This document shows positions 26,464-36,933 of a stretch of 64,000 bases of DNA, in pieces. Source of the DNA: an uncultured Actinomycetes bacterium (lineage in GTDB: Bacteria > Actinomycetota > Actinomycetes > Nanopelagicales > Nanopelagicaceae); the NCBI GenBank assembly GCA_903895995.1, contig CAITVX010000039.1, forward strand, positions 1-64,000, given 5' to 3'. Under the pieces are notes generated by a model. That model searched no databases. It was not told the DNA's origin and saw only the letters and a list, made by a program, of their open reading frames with translations. The position numbers and the translations under genes are program-made. Position 1 is the stretch's first letter. Every line of letters begins with the position of its first letter.

Positions 26464-27436
26464 CGCTCTTGCCATCCTGTGGTTGCACCTGATCAAAACG
26501 GCCATAGGCCTCGACGATATCTCCCACAAGCCTGTTGCGGACGACATCTTCTGAACCAAGGTGCATGAAGGCAATATCTTCAACACCGGTGAGAACATTT
26601 TGAACAACTGCTAGCCCTGATTTGGCGTAGTTAGGAAGATCAACTTGCGTCACATCGCCTGTAATAACCATCTTTGAGCCAAAGCCCAATCGGGTCAAGA
26701 ACATCTTCATCTGTTCTGGAGATGTATTTTGTGCCTCATCTAAAATAACAAAAGCATCATTGAGTGTGCGACCACGCATATAAGCAAGCGGTGCAATCTC
26801 AATCACGCCAGATTGCATGAGCCGTGGAATAGATTCTTGATCGATCATGTCGTGAAGCGCATCAAAGAGCGGACGTAGATACGGGTCAATCTTCTCTTGA
26901 AGAGTTCCGGGGAGAAAACCTAAGCGCTCGCCCGCTTCTACTGCAGGTCGAGTCAAGATGATGCGATTAACTTCCTTCGCTTGCAGTGATTGAATCGCCT
27001 TCGCCATAGCAAGGTAGGTCTTTCCAGTTCCTGCAGGTCCCAATCCAAATGTGATCGTATTCTGATCGATAGCTTCAACGTAACGCTTCTGATTAGCTGT
27101 CTTTGGGCGAATGCTCTTTCCGCGATTACTCAAGATATTGAGTGAGAGAACCTCTGCTGGATGATCTTGAGGAATATGTTTTACCATCGCAACGGCACGT
27201 TCAATGGAATCAATCGTAAGAGCCTGGCCCCCGGGCAAAAGAACGAGTAACTCCTTGATAAGAGATTCGAGTGCGGCTGACTCTTCAAGATCGCCTTTAA
27301 CAAAAATTTCATTTCCTCGGACAGTGATAACGACCTTTGTGAAGGTACTTTCGAGAATGCGCAGATATGCATCGTTTGGTCCAACAAGGGCGACCATCGG
27401 TATCGCGGTTGGGACGGTGATCAAGGCTGATTCCAT
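26435..27436 (-). CDS. phoH: PhoH-like ATPase
   Basis: This 333-residue PhoH-family P-loop protein has the FGLGPAGTGKTYLAMAKAI Walker A, LTRPAVEAGERLGFLPG, DEAQNTSPEQMKMFLTRLG (Walker B region) and TGDVTQVDLP. PhoH proteins are tied to RNA metabolism together with YbeY. The ATG at 27436 is preferred to the open frame reaching 27484, which would overlap hinT. Confidence 0.95.
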   Translation of the reverse strand: MESALITVPTAIPMVALVGPNDAYLRILESTFTKVVITVRGNEIFVKGDLEESAALESLIKELLVLLPGGQALTIDSIERAVAMVKHIPQDHPAEVLSLNILSNRGKSIRPKTANQKRYVEAIDQNTITFGLGPAGTGKTYLAMAKAIQSLQAKEVNRIILTRPAVEAGERLGFLPGTLQEKIDPYLRPLFDALHDMIDQESIPRLMQSGVIEIAPLAYMRGRTLNDAFVILDEAQNTSPEQMKMFLTRLGFGSKMVITGDVTQVDLPNYAKSGLAVVQNVLTGVEDIAFMHLGSEDVVRNRLVGDIVEAYGRFDQVQPQDGKSDGYRTFKRI

Positions 27437-27452
27437 TACTTCAATCCTACGA

Positions 27453-27785
27453 TTAACCGGGCGGCCATGCGAACGATCGCCCACCTAAAAGGTGAAGATG
27501 GGCGTGAAAGACGCTCTGGCCGGCGCTCTCCCCCGTATTAAAGACTGTGCGGTGGCCAGTAAGGCCCTCAGAAATAGCGAGCGAGCTAGCAGCCGCAAAG
27601 AGCTCCCCAACGAGTGCGGGGTCAGCGTTGGTGAGTTCATCAATATTCTCGTAATGCTTTCGCGGAATGATCAAGATGTGGGTCGGCGCCCTTGGATCGA
27701 GATCGCGGAATGCCAGGACATTCTCATCTTCATAGAGAAATTGCGTTCCAAATTCATTCGCCGCAATCTTGCAGAAGATACACAT
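27453..27785 (-). CDS. hinT: HIT-family nucleotide-binding protein HinT
   Basis: This is a 110-residue histidine-triad protein; HinT hydrolyses nucleoside phosphoramidates. The triad is HAHLHLLGG near the C-terminus, and CIFCKIAANE is the usual start. Downstream phoH and ybeY follow with 16-bp and overlapping spacing, so hinT heads that operon. TAGAGT lies 6 nt before the ATG, a leaderless-type start. Confidence 0.95.
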   Translation of the reverse strand: MCIFCKIAANEFGTQFLYEDENVLAFRDLDPRAPTHILIIPRKHYENIDELTNADPALVGELFAAASSLAISEGLTGHRTVFNTGESAGQSVFHAHLHLLGGRSFAWPPG

Positions 27786-27791
27786 GATGAG

Positions 27792-27797
27792 ACTCTA
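27792..27797 (-). promoter_or_regulatory. -10 box of a leaderless hinT-phoH-ybeY-corC transcript
   Basis: TAGAGT on the minus strand lies 6 nt before the hinT ATG, in the 28-bp gap after rsmE. Confidence 0.5.
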
Positions 27798-27813
27798 TAA
27801 CCTAGTCGAGCAC

Positions 27814-28536
27814 TTACCAGCGCTTCATCAGCGCTTGTACTGCGGCGAGTCCGGCTATACCGGCATGAGCTGAGCGCAGAACTGGGGTTCCGAGTTTTAC
27901 AATCTTGCCACCGATTCGCTCAAGCTCTCGAAGTTCATGAGCACTCATTCCGCCTTCGGGCCCGATCACGAGTACAACATTTTTTCCAGAAGTCGAACTC
28001 TCTGAGACGACAGAACTCAGCTTCTCTTCTGCCGATTCATGTAAGACCAAGAGCAGGGAATCATCTGCAAATCGTTGGCTGATCTCCCGCAGAGTTATTG
28101 GGCGCTCGATCTCTGGGATCGTATAGCGACGAGATTGTTTGCATGCTGCAATTGCAGAAGTTGCCCACTTCTCGCCCATATCGTCTTTCCACTTTGAAAT
28201 GCTGTTATCTGACTGCCACGGAATAATCCGGTCGACTCCAGCTTCAACGAGTAATTCAATACTTTCACGGACACGATCAGATTTAGTGAGTGCTTGGATA
28301 ACCACTAGCTCATGGTCAGTCTTTTCAACTTCTCCACGCGCTGAGATGAGAAGAGTAAAACTCTTCCTTGAGGCGGAAGTGATTGATCCTTGCGCCCATC
28401 GGCCGCGTCCATCAGTTATTTGAAGCTCTTCACCAATTCCCATGCGCATCACTGTGATTGCATGGTGAGCCTCATCGCCCTCGATGGTTATTTGATCGCC
28501 TTCAGAAATTGTTGGAACGAGAAAGAGTGAGAGCAT
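27814..28536 (-). CDS. rsmE: 16S rRNA (uracil-1498-N3)-methyltransferase
   Basis: RsmE methylates U1498 of 16S rRNA. The 240-residue product has the N-terminal PUA-like segment (EGDEAHHAITVMRM), the SPOUT-type knot with ALTKSDRVRESIELLVEAGVD and the SAM-site VLVIGPEGGMSAHEL, and ends LRSAHAGIAGLAAVQ. Its ATG shares a base with the dnaJ stop, so the two are translationally coupled. Confidence 0.96.
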   Translation of the reverse strand: MLSLFLVPTISEGDQITIEGDEAHHAITVMRMGIGEELQITDGRGRWAQGSITSASRKSFTLLISARGEVEKTDHELVVIQALTKSDRVRESIELLVEAGVDRIIPWQSDNSISKWKDDMGEKWATSAIAACKQSRRYTIPEIERPITLREISQRFADDSLLLVLHESAEEKLSSVVSESSTSGKNVVLVIGPEGGMSAHELRELERIGGKIVKLGTPVLRSAHAGIAGLAAVQALMKRW

Positions 28537-29654
28537 CAGCGGTGAAACGCATCTCTGAAGCGAGAAAAGATGCCTGAATCTGCCTTCTCATCGAGGCGAT
28601 GGACTGTCACTGAAGTTGGATCCTCTTTACGAAGTGTTGCCAACTTCTTCAGAAGCTCTTCCTCATCTTTGCCAAGTTTTACTGGTGTAGCTACTTCTAG
28701 ATGGACAATGAGATCTCCACGGCCGCCGCCACGAAGCCTAGAGACTCCGAGATCTTTGAGAGTGACACGCTGCCCGCTCTGCACACCTGGTTTAAAGGAG
28801 ACTTGTTGCGGGCCATCAAGGCTCTCAATAGTCACTACACCACCGAGCGCGGCAGATGTCATGGGAATAGAGACTGAGAGGTGAAGGTTGATTCCATCTC
28901 GTACTAAATATGGGTGTTGTGTTTCAACGATTTCAACGTAGAGGTCACCTGCAGGTCCGCCGCCAGGGCCGACTTCACCTTGTCCACTCAATTGAATTCG
29001 GTTTCCGGTCTCCACGCCTGCTGGAATCTTTACATGAATGCTCTTTCGTGCACGGACTCGACCATCGCCAGCACATTCACTACACGGATCCTTCACCACT
29101 GATCCATATCCTTGGCAACTCGCACAAGGACGGGTAGTCATTACTTGACCGATAAATGATCGCTGTACTTGTTGTACCTCTCCACGTCCTTTACAAATAT
29201 CGCAGATCGTTGGCTTTGCACCATTCGCGCAGCCTGATCCTTGGCACTTTTCGCAGGAGATTGCAGTCTCAACTTCGAACTCTCGTTCGACACCAAAACA
29301 AGCCTCTGAGAGGTCGACTTCAATCCGAATAAGAGCATCTTGTCCTTGGCGCATCCGGCTGCGTGGGCCACGACTTCCACCGCCACCAAAGAATGCATCC
29401 ATGATGTCACCGAAGCCGAAGTTTCCTCCGCCACCGAATTGTGAGAATGGATCCCCTCCCATGTCATAACTCTGACGTTTCTGGGGATCACTCAATACTT
29501 CATAAGCTGTTGTTACATTTTTAAATCTTTCAGCAGAAGCTGGATCAGCGTTCACATCGGGATGAAGTTCACGAGCTAACTTACGATACGCCTTCTTAAT
29601 CTCATCCGGCGAAGCATCCTTTGCTACGCCCAATGATGCGTAGTGATCTGCCAC
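28536..29654 (-). CDS. dnaJ: Chaperone protein DnaJ
   Basis: This 372-residue type I DnaJ stimulates DnaK. It has a J domain with the HPD motif (LHPDVN), a Gly/Phe-rich linker with GGGG runs, four zinc-binding CxxCxGxG-type repeats ([36 protein letters not shown]) and two beta-sandwich substrate domains. The start is GTG, sharing its first base with the hrcA stop TAG. This is the second-copy DnaJ (DnaJ2) that actinobacteria keep beside hrcA; no dnaK or grpE is in the window. Confidence 0.96.
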   Translation of the reverse strand: MADHYASLGVAKDASPDEIKKAYRKLARELHPDVNADPASAERFKNVTTAYEVLSDPQKRQSYDMGGDPFSQFGGGGNFGFGDIMDAFFGGGGSRGPRSRMRQGQDALIRIEVDLSEACFGVEREFEVETAISCEKCQGSGCANGAKPTICDICKGRGEVQQVQRSFIGQVMTTRPCASCQGYGSVVKDPCSECAGDGRVRARKSIHVKIPAGVETGNRIQLSGQGEVGPGGGPAGDLYVEIVETQHPYLVRDGINLHLSVSIPMTSAALGGVVTIESLDGPQQVSFKPGVQSGQRVTLKDLGVSRLRGGGRGDLIVHLEVATPVKLGKDEEELLKKLATLRKEDPTSVTVHRLDEKADSGIFSRFRDAFHR

Positions 29655-30367
29655 TATAGACTCTCGCTCTCAAAGTACTGGCCGATATATCGCGCAACTG
29701 CATGCACTGCCCCCATAGAGCCTGAGTAATCCATGCGGGTTGGTCCAAGAATTCCGATCGCTCCGGCACCGGCACCCATGCTGACAATGCTCGTTGATTG
29801 AAGATTTGCTGTTGTTTGTTCAGCACCAATCTTCACATTAATGGAAGTTCCAGCATCGGAGAGCAATTTCAACAATACAACTTGCTCCTCGAGAGCTTCT
29901 AAAATTGAGCCGAGATCAGATGCACTGTCATGGTGTGATCGCGCCAAGTTAGCTGTACCTGATAAGACAACTCGCTCTTGATCTGGAATCTGAACAATCG
30001 CTACTTGATGAGTAATCTGCGCTAAAAGTCTCACAGTGCGCTGAGCGATCTCATCTGGTGAGTGGGCCCCTGACATAAAACTTTCGATTGCACGGCGCTC
30101 ACCTGGAGAGAGAGGTTTAATCTGAGCAAGACGATCTACAAATATTCGATAACCCTGATTGGTAGGAATACGTCCAGCGCTTGTATGAGGCTGGGTAATG
30201 AGACCTGCATCTTCGAGCAAGGCCATCTCATTGCGAATCGTTGCAGGTGAGACACCAAGACCATGACGTTCTGCAATCGCCTTTGAACCAACCGGCTCTT
30301 CGGTCGCAACGTACTCATCTACGATCGCTCGTAGAATCTCTAATTGGCGCTCATGCATGATCGGCAC
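29654..30367 (-). CDS. hrcA: Heat-inducible repressor HrcA, central domain deleted
   Basis: HrcA represses heat-shock genes at CIRCE sites. The winged helix is intact ([32 protein letters not shown] read across residues 27-58), and so is the end ([13 protein letters not shown]). The protein has only 237 residues, against about 340 in relatives. The text runs from [10 protein letters not shown] (around 120-129) straight into [11 protein letters not shown], where the family normally has roughly 100 more residues of the central domain. No frameshift is seen; the join is clean and in frame. The start may be GTG 30367 or ATG 30358. No CIRCE element was found upstream. Confidence 0.9.
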   Translation of the reverse strand: MPIMHERQLEILRAIVDEYVATEEPVGSKAIAERHGLGVSPATIRNEMALLEDAGLITQPHTSAGRIPTNQGYRIFVDRLAQIKPLSPGERRAIESFMSGAHSPDEIAQRTVRLLAQITHQVAIVQIPDQERVVLSGTANLARSHHDSASDLGSILEALEEQVVLLKLLSDAGTSINVKIGAEQTTANLQSTSIVSMGAGAGAIGILGPTRMDYSGSMGAVHAVARYIGQYFESESL

Positions 30368-30373
30368 ACTCTA

Positions 30374-31537
30374 CTAGAGGACTAAATCGCGGACGATTCG
30401 ATCAGCAATCAGGCGTCCCTGCTGTGTCAGAGTCAGCTCGCCACGATCCCACATTGCACCATCAATATCCCCTGACGCTACATACCCCTCTACACAAGTG
30501 AGTTGGGAGCTATCGAGATCCTCTCGCTTTAATCCACCAGGAAGGCGAATGAGCAGCATGATCTCTTCACGCGATTTCTCTTCCGAAGTAAGTATCTCTT
30601 GCTCCTGCATCGGAGCTAGCGAGTTTTCGATACGGTCGCGATAGGCAGTCGGGTGCTTCACATTCCACCAGCGACGGCCGTTGATATGTGAGTGAGCACC
30701 AGGGCCGGCGCCCCACCAATTCGCTCCTTGCCAATAGGCAACATTGTGGCGGCATGGCGACCCAGCTTTAGACCAATTACTTACCTCATACCAATTCAAG
30801 CCTGCAGCGCTAAATTTATTATCAGCGAGAATATATTTATCAGCCGTCTCATCATCGTCAGGAATAATAATTTCACCACGTTTAACTTGGGCGGCTAACT
30901 TCGTTCCTTGTTCAACAATGAGCGCGTAGGCAGAGATATGAGTTGTACCGAGTGCAAGGGCTGCGTCAACACTAGCCTCCCAATCTGCCATGCTCTCCCC
31001 CGGTGTCCCGTAGATGAGATCGATGGAGATTTCTGCAAAGCCAACTTCGCGAGCCCACGTCACAACCTTCGCGATATTTTCAGGATTGTGCGTTCTATCA
31101 AGTACCTTCAAAACATGTGGAACTGCAGATTGCATTCCAATCGAGAGCCGATTGATACCTGCATCTCTATAGCCTTGTAGACGCTCTTTCGTAAGAGAAT
31201 CAGGATTTGCCTCCATGGTGATCTCACAATCAGCGCTCAATTCAAATCTAGTCGCGATAGCAGAAATGACTCGTCCGAGATCTTCCGGTTCCATCAAGCT
31301 TGGGGTACCGCCGCCAAAGAAGATCGTTGGGACATGGGAAGCGGTAGAAAACTCTCTCGCCATTTCGATCTCTGTGATGAGCAGATCAATATAGCCCTGA
31401 GATACATCAGAGAGAGATGATTCAACCTTGAGCTCTGCAGGTGTATATGTGTTGAAATCACAGTAACCACAGCGCTTAATGCAATACGGGATATGTATAT
31501 AGAAGGAGAGCGCCGAACTATCGACAGCCGTACCCAT
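30374..31537 (-). CDS. hemW: Radical SAM heme chaperone HemW
   Basis: This 387-residue radical SAM protein is of the HemN/HemW group. The cluster cysteines are in CIKRCGYCDF (C-x3-C-x2-C), which is preceded by the YIHIPY start typical of HemW. IFFGGGTPSL and SIGMQSAVPHVLKVLDRTH follow the family. HemW inserts heme rather than oxidising coproporphyrinogen, and the lepA-hemW-hrcA order supports that name. It lies 2 bp after lepA. Confidence 0.94.
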   Translation of the reverse strand: MGTAVDSSALSFYIHIPYCIKRCGYCDFNTYTPAELKVESSLSDVSQGYIDLLITEIEMAREFSTASHVPTIFFGGGTPSLMEPEDLGRVISAIATRFELSADCEITMEANPDSLTKERLQGYRDAGINRLSIGMQSAVPHVLKVLDRTHNPENIAKVVTWAREVGFAEISIDLIYGTPGESMADWEASVDAALALGTTHISAYALIVEQGTKLAAQVKRGEIIIPDDDETADKYILADNKFSAAGLNWYEVSNWSKAGSPCRHNVAYWQGANWWGAGPGAHSHINGRRWWNVKHPTAYRDRIENSLAPMQEQEILTSEEKSREEIMLLIRLPGGLKREDLDSSQLTCVEGYVASGDIDGAMWDRGELTLTQQGRLIADRIVRDLVL

Positions 31538-31539
31538 TC

Positions 31540-33405
31540 TTACTTCTTCGCTTCCTTCGACTTCTCATCATCTGTTGTCAGAGCAGCAATAAAGGCCTCT
31601 TGAGGTACTTCGACCCGGCCGACCATCTTCATCCGCTTCTTACCCTCTTTCTGCTTCTCGAGGAGTTTGCGCTTACGAGAGATATCTCCGCCATAACATT
31701 TTGCAAGAACATCTTTACGAATCGCTCGAATAGATTCACGCGCGATGATGCGTGAGCCGATCGCGGCCTGGATAGGAATTTCAAATTGTTGACGTGGGAT
31801 TAACTCACGAAGTTTGGTTGTCATCATTACGCCATAGGTATAGGCCTTATCGCGATGGACAATCGCACTAAAGGCATCGACTTTCTCACCTTGAAGCAAG
31901 ATATCTACCTTGGAGAGATCACCTTCGGCTTCACCGATTGGTTCGTAATCAAGGGATGCGTATCCACGGGTTCGAGATTTTAATTGGTCGAAGAAATCAA
32001 AGACAATCTCTGCAAGTGGGAGTGTGTAGCGAATCTCAACACGATCTTCAGAGAGGTAATCCATCCCCAGAAGATTTCCACGACGTTGCTGGCATAGTTC
32101 CATGATCGCACCAATAAATTCAGATGGCGCAAGAACTGTTGCACGAACGATTGGTTCCTCTACCTTCATGATCTTTCCATCAGGAAATTCACTTGGGTTA
32201 GTAACAATAATCTCTTTACCAGTGTCATCTGTCACCTTGTAGACAACGTTTGGCGCTGTTGAAATAAGTGCTAAACCAGATTCGCGTTCGAGTCGCTCAC
32301 GGACAATCTCCATATGAAGAAGCCCAAGGAAGCCACAGCGGAATCCGAAGCCAAGTGCTGCAGAATTTTCAGGTTCGAAGACAAGGGCAGCGTCGTTGAG
32401 TTGAAGTTTGTCGAGCGCTTCACGAAGCATTGGATACTCAGCACCATCAAGTGGGAAGAGACCCGAGAAGACCATCGGACGTGGATCTTTGTAGCCAGCG
32501 AGTGGTTTATCTGTGGGGCGTTGGTAATTTGTCACCGTGTCGCCAACACGAGATTGTCGAACATCTTTTACCCCAGTAATTAAATATCCAACTTCGCCGA
32601 CTCCAAGACCCTTGCTCGGCACTGGTTCTGGAGAGATAACGCCAACTTCGAGCATCTCATGGCGAACACCAGTTGAGTACATCTGAATCTGATCACGGGT
32701 TGAAAGGTGTCCATCGACTACACGAACATACGTCACAACGCCACGATACGAGTCGTAGATAGAGTCAAAGATCAGCGCACGAGCCGGAGCATTGGGATCT
32801 CCAACGGGTGCAGGAATCTGCTTCACAATTTGATCAAGAAGTACTTCAACGCCTTCTCCAGTTTTACCTGAAACCCGTAGGCAATCCTCAGGCTGACATC
32901 CGATAAGACGTGCGAGTTCTTCGGCAAACTTTTCTGGTTGAGCAGCTGGCAGATCAATCTTGTTCAGTACAGGAATAATCGTGAGGTTGTTCTCCATGGC
33001 AAGGTAGAGATTTGCAAGAGTCTGAGCTTCAATCCCCTGTGCACAGTCAACGAGTAGGACCGCACCTTCACATGCTGCAAGTGATCTGGAAACCTCGTAG
33101 GTGAAGTCAACGTGACCCGGTGTATCGATCATATTCAAAATATATTCTTGGCCATCAAGGCCTGAGCGCCATGGAAGTCTGACCGCTTGAGATTTAATGG
33201 TGATGCCACGCTCACGTTCGATATCCATGCGATCAAGATATTGGGCACGCATATTGCGCTGCTCAACAACTTCGGTAATTCCAAGCATGCGATCAGCAAG
33301 AGTCGATTTGCCGTGATCAATGTGGGCAATGATGCAGAAATTACGAATCTGCGCAGGATCTGTCTTTGACGGCTGCGGTGCTTTAGCTAATGGAATTGCA
33401 GGCAT
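31540..33405 (-). CDS. lepA: Elongation factor 4 (LepA)
   Basis: This 621-residue translational GTPase back-translocates or rescues stalled ribosomes. Its GTPase motifs are [25 protein letters not shown] and NKIDLP, and the C-terminal LepA domain ends [24 protein letters not shown] (shown at two sites, [13 protein letters not shown] and [10 protein letters not shown]). It heads the lepA-hemW-hrcA-dnaJ-rsmE run. AGGA lies before the ATG and can act as a weak Shine-Dalgarno. Confidence 0.97.
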   Translation of the reverse strand: MPAIPLAKAPQPSKTDPAQIRNFCIIAHIDHGKSTLADRMLGITEVVEQRNMRAQYLDRMDIERERGITIKSQAVRLPWRSGLDGQEYILNMIDTPGHVDFTYEVSRSLAACEGAVLLVDCAQGIEAQTLANLYLAMENNLTIIPVLNKIDLPAAQPEKFAEELARLIGCQPEDCLRVSGKTGEGVEVLLDQIVKQIPAPVGDPNAPARALIFDSIYDSYRGVVTYVRVVDGHLSTRDQIQMYSTGVRHEMLEVGVISPEPVPSKGLGVGEVGYLITGVKDVRQSRVGDTVTNYQRPTDKPLAGYKDPRPMVFSGLFPLDGAEYPMLREALDKLQLNDAALVFEPENSAALGFGFRCGFLGLLHMEIVRERLERESGLALISTAPNVVYKVTDDTGKEIIVTNPSEFPDGKIMKVEEPIVRATVLAPSEFIGAIMELCQQRRGNLLGMDYLSEDRVEIRYTLPLAEIVFDFFDQLKSRTRGYASLDYEPIGEAEGDLSKVDILLQGEKVDAFSAIVHRDKAYTYGVMMTTKLRELIPRQQFEIPIQAAIGSRIIARESIRAIRKDVLAKCYGGDISRKRKLLEKQKEGKKRMKMVGRVEVPQEAFIAALTTDDEKSKEAKK

Positions 33406-33441
33406 GGTGTCCTACCGCCTAAAAGTTATTAGGTCGTTTAA

Positions 33442-33708
33442 TTACTTGGAAACTTTATTGGCTGCTTTAGCCAATGCTGACTTCTTATTTGCAGCAGCGT
33501 TGGCATGGATAACGCCCTTAGAGACTGCAATATCTAAAGTCTTAGAAGCAACGCGAAGTTCTTCTTTGATCTTTGCAGCATCTCCAGCAGTAACAGCATC
33601 CTTGAAGCGGCGGATAGCGGTCTTAAGTCCTGAGCGAGCTGACTTGTTGCGTGTTTGAGCCTTCTCATTGGTCTTAATACGCTTGATCTGCGACTTGATA
33701 TTTGCCAC
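33442..33708 (-). CDS. rpsT: 30S ribosomal protein S20
   Basis: This 88-residue S20 starts [17 protein letters not shown] and is rich in Lys and Ala throughout, with the [15 protein letters not shown] family segment. Its start codon is GTG, preceded by AAGG. It lies between holA and lepA, the usual actinobacterial place. Confidence 0.97.
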   Translation of the reverse strand: MANIKSQIKRIKTNEKAQTRNKSARSGLKTAIRRFKDAVTAGDAAKIKEELRVASKTLDIAVSKGVIHANAAANKKSALAKAANKVSK

Positions 33709-33810
33709 GTGAAGATTACCTTTTCTTAAAAATTACCCAGCCCTTGTGGGATGGCGAAGGGCCAAGGTTATCAGCCAAGGGCGCGAAGGCTCAAACTGAG
33801 ATAAGCCCGC

Positions 33811-34770
33811 CTATTGGGCTGATTTAGCTCGGGCGATCTCGAGGATGGCGCGTTCGAGGGCATATCCAGGATCGGCTGCCGCTCCCTTAATCTGCGCATC
33901 TGCCTCTGCAAGGGTCACAACGGCATATGAGAGCGTGGCTGGAGTCCAGCCTTGAAGCTGGCGCCTCGCCTTATCGATCTGCCATGGAGGCAGTCCTAGC
34001 GAAGATGCCAATTCAAAGGATTTCACGCCTTTATTTGAACCAGAAACTTTTGCAAGAGTGCGGATTGAGGATGCAAGCGCAGATGTAATGAGCACTGGAT
34101 CAACTCCGGTTGTGAGCGCCTGTCTGAGTGTGATGAGGGCAAGATCTGTCTTTCCATCGAGAGTTGCATCTGCAACATCAAATCCTGTGGTCTCAACTCG
34201 ACCTTGTTGGAATTTTTCAACATCTGCAACATCGATAGTTTTTCCAGAGGCTACATCAGATGCAAGCTGTGATGCCGCTCCACTCAATTCACGTAAGTCA
34301 GAGCCCAATGCATCAACGAGAGCTTGAACAGCATCGACTGTAACTTTTCTTCCAGCCCGAGCGAACTCATCGTGGACAAACTGCGCCTTCTCGCCATCTT
34401 TCTTAATCGCATCAACGGCGATCACTTCCGGCTTTAACTTCTTGATCTTATCGAGGAGCGCTTTTCCTTTGACGCCACCTTTGTGCCAGAGAACTAACTC
34501 AACGGATGGATCAGGATTACTTAAAAACTCTGTGACCTCATCTTGCAAATCTTGAGCTAAGTCTTGAATTTCACGTAAGACAAGGATGCGATCTTCTCCA
34601 AAGAGAGATGGAGCAAGAGCATCGGTAATAGCTCCAAGTTCAATCTCACTGCACTCCAGTTGAGTAACAGTTGCTTGGGGATTTTTTACAAGAAGAGATG
34701 CGATCGCACGGTCTGCGAGTACGGACTCACCACCTTGGATTAGCGTTATCCCCACGAGATATCCCACCAC
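33811..34770 (-). CDS. holA: DNA polymerase III delta subunit
   Basis: HolA is the clamp-loader subunit that opens the beta clamp. The 319-residue product shows the family pattern: N-terminal GGESVLADRAIASLL, VLREIQDLAQDLQDEV, and the C-terminal GLPPWQIDKARRQLQGW. Start codons GTG 34770, 34767 and 34755 are all open and all lie inside the end of comEC, so the exact start is uncertain within five codons. comEC and holA overlap by about 25 bp and are co-transcribed. Confidence 0.93.
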   Translation of the reverse strand: MVGYLVGITLIQGGESVLADRAIASLLVKNPQATVTQLECSEIELGAITDALAPSLFGEDRILVLREIQDLAQDLQDEVTEFLSNPDPSVELVLWHKGGVKGKALLDKIKKLKPEVIAVDAIKKDGEKAQFVHDEFARAGRKVTVDAVQALVDALGSDLRELSGAASQLASDVASGKTIDVADVEKFQQGRVETTGFDVADATLDGKTDLALITLRQALTTGVDPVLITSALASSIRTLAKVSGSNKGVKSFELASSLGLPPWQIDKARRQLQGWTPATLSYAVVTLAEADAQIKGAAADPGYALERAILEIARAKSAQ

Positions 34771-36908
34771 TTTCTCTTCTGTGTGCTGATCCTAAGGTCT
34801 TGGTCAAGAGCTATCGCGCCATCTAGGTCGGTGCGAAGTACGCGTACTCCTCGCTGCTCTAAGGCTGCGATGGTCGCCTGCGCTGGGTGGCCATATGTAT
34901 TTCCAGCACCAACGCTAATAATGGCTACTTTCGGCCTTAAGAGATCGAGAAGTGGGGTGTACTGATAAGCCGAGCCATGGTGACTTACCTTCATGAGATC
35001 AACCATGTGGATTAACCCGCTCTCTGTGATCGCTTGCTGGGCAGGGGGTTCGGTATCTCCGGATGTGTAGATCGAAAACTTTCCAATCGAGATAAGGAGG
35101 GCAATGCTCGAGTTATTGATTCCAGAGCCATCACCTGGCAGTGAGGGAAGTTTCTCAACCTCTATTCGCGGCCACAGTACAAGGATTTTTACCTTTCCCA
35201 ATTGGGAATTGAATTCACTCTTCTGCCCTTGGTGTACAACGGTCAATAAGTGACTCTGTAAAAGTTCTCTTATCTGCGCAAATTCAAGCGCGGGTTCTGG
35301 ATTATTCGTTACCCAGACGGATTCAACTTCTCGTCCATGCATTGCACCTGAGAGTCCATTGACATGATCTGCGTGATAATGCGTTAGGACAAGTAATGCG
35401 ATTGTTTTGATGTGCAGTGCGCTCAAGCACGAATCCATCGCAACTGGATCTGGACCTACATCAATCACGATTGCAGATCCTCCCCCAAGGTTAATGACCG
35501 CTCCATCGCCTTGTCCTACATCGCAGTTGACGTAGAGCCAATTACTTCCGGGCCACCCCATTGATATGCCAAAATGTACGGCCACTACCGTGATTGTGAT
35601 GATGGCAATTAACTTCCACAATTTTCGGATAATCAGAATAATTGCAATAAGTGCGATCGCTGCACCAAGAAAACTCTTCGGGACTTTGAGAACTGGAAGC
35701 GAACCTAAGGCGTGAGCGATAAAGACAATCCATGCTGAGAATGGTTTGCAGAGCAGTAGAAGAAGATGCGAGAGGCCGGGAATGATCGGAGAGGCAAGCG
35801 CAGCGATAAAACCGATGATGGTGATGGGGGCGACAACTTCAGAAGCCAAGAGATTGGCGGGAAGTGATACCAAACTCAATTGGCCAGAGATCGCCATGAT
35901 CAGCGGAGTACAGAAGAGCGTCGCAGCTATGGGAATGGCAAGCATCTCGACAATTTTGCTCTGGCCGATAAAGCGCGAGAGATAGAGCGCGATGGGATCG
36001 GATGCGATCAAAATCCCTGCTGTTGCGCTCACAGATAGCGCGAAACCTGGGTCGATTGCTTGAAAAGGGTCGAGAAGAACCAATAGGCCAATAGCTAAAC
36101 CAAGGGCAGGAAGTGCAGACCCTCTCTCCCCTTTGATCTTGCCAACAAGTAATACCGCCGTCATGACCGATGCACGCATCACAGATGGCGATGGCCGAAC
36201 CAAGAAGATAAATGCAATAAGAATTGAAGCAGTAATGAGAATTCGTATTCGCATACTTCTCACAAAAAAAGCGAGTGCCCACAGAATAAAAGCAGCGATG
36301 ATCGCGAAGTTCTCTCCACTTACGGCAGTGAGATGAGTGAGACCCGAACGTCGCATATCCTCAACGAACTGCGCCTTCTCAAGAGATGTATCGCCCAAGA
36401 CCAAGCCAGGTATGAGGGCTCCACTCGCTCCCCCAATAGTGAGAGCCGATGCCTTAAAGGAGCGTCGAATCTCACCAGAGATTGCATTGATCGGGTCTGT
36501 AGATCCAATCTGCACAAGAGTTGATCGAGTAGAGATCAACGCAGCAACCCGTCGCTCACTGGTTGCAAAGACAGTTCCTGAACCAGATATGTGAGTGCCG
36601 GGTAAAAAGTTCACACTCTTTGTACTCGATATCCTCACGGGTAGATGCAGCGAATATTCTTTTCCATCAATGGCTCCGTGGTCGAGTGTTGCCAAGAAAG
36701 TTGTGCTGCCTCCTCGCAGATGCGATCCGACAACTCTCTTCCTCCCCACGACTGGATCACTCTTCACCGTTGCTGTGAAGGAGATGGTCTTCGCGTTATG
36801 TAGGGGTGAGTGTGAGATCGCCGCAAAACGTATGGATGTACCCAAGGCACCAACCAGGATTGCAAGCGTTAAGAGAATATAAGGGTGATGCTTGCTGCGC
36901 CTAGCCAT
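34746..36908 (-). CDS. comEC: DNA uptake channel protein ComEC/Rec2
   Basis: This 720-residue protein has the three-part ComEC layout: an N-terminal OB-like part, a multi-helix competence domain (GLTHLTAVSGENFAIIAAF and LLVLLDPFQAIDPGFALS) and a C-terminal metallo-beta-lactamase-like domain with LTHYHADHVNGLSG and a later VSHHGSAYQYTP. ComEC moves single-stranded DNA across the membrane during natural transformation. Together with comEA upstream it gives the inner part of an uptake machine; no pilus genes are in the window. Confidence 0.95.
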   Translation of the reverse strand: MARRSKHHPYILLTLAILVGALGTSIRFAAISHSPLHNAKTISFTATVKSDPVVGRKRVVGSHLRGGSTTFLATLDHGAIDGKEYSLHLPVRISSTKSVNFLPGTHISGSGTVFATSERRVAALISTRSTLVQIGSTDPINAISGEIRRSFKASALTIGGASGALIPGLVLGDTSLEKAQFVEDMRRSGLTHLTAVSGENFAIIAAFILWALAFFVRSMRIRILITASILIAFIFLVRPSPSVMRASVMTAVLLVGKIKGERGSALPALGLAIGLLVLLDPFQAIDPGFALSVSATAGILIASDPIALYLSRFIGQSKIVEMLAIPIAATLFCTPLIMAISGQLSLVSLPANLLASEVVAPITIIGFIAALASPIIPGLSHLLLLLCKPFSAWIVFIAHALGSLPVLKVPKSFLGAAIALIAIILIIRKLWKLIAIITITVVAVHFGISMGWPGSNWLYVNCDVGQGDGAVINLGGGSAIVIDVGPDPVAMDSCLSALHIKTIALLVLTHYHADHVNGLSGAMHGREVESVWVTNNPEPALEFAQIRELLQSHLLTVVHQGQKSEFNSQLGKVKILVLWPRIEVEKLPSLPGDGSGINNSSIALLISIGKFSIYTSGDTEPPAQQAITESGLIHMVDLMKVSHHGSAYQYTPLLDLLRPKVAIISVGAGNTYGHPAQATIAALEQRGVRVLRTDLDGAIALDQDLRISTQKRKWWDISWG

Positions 36909-36933
36909 ATAGCTAACCCAAGGAAGAGTAGGG

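Noticed and set aside
29654-30500. CIRCE element near hrcA/dnaJ
   Set aside because: No TTAGCACTC-N9-GAGTGCTAA or near match was found around the starts of hrcA or dnaJ.
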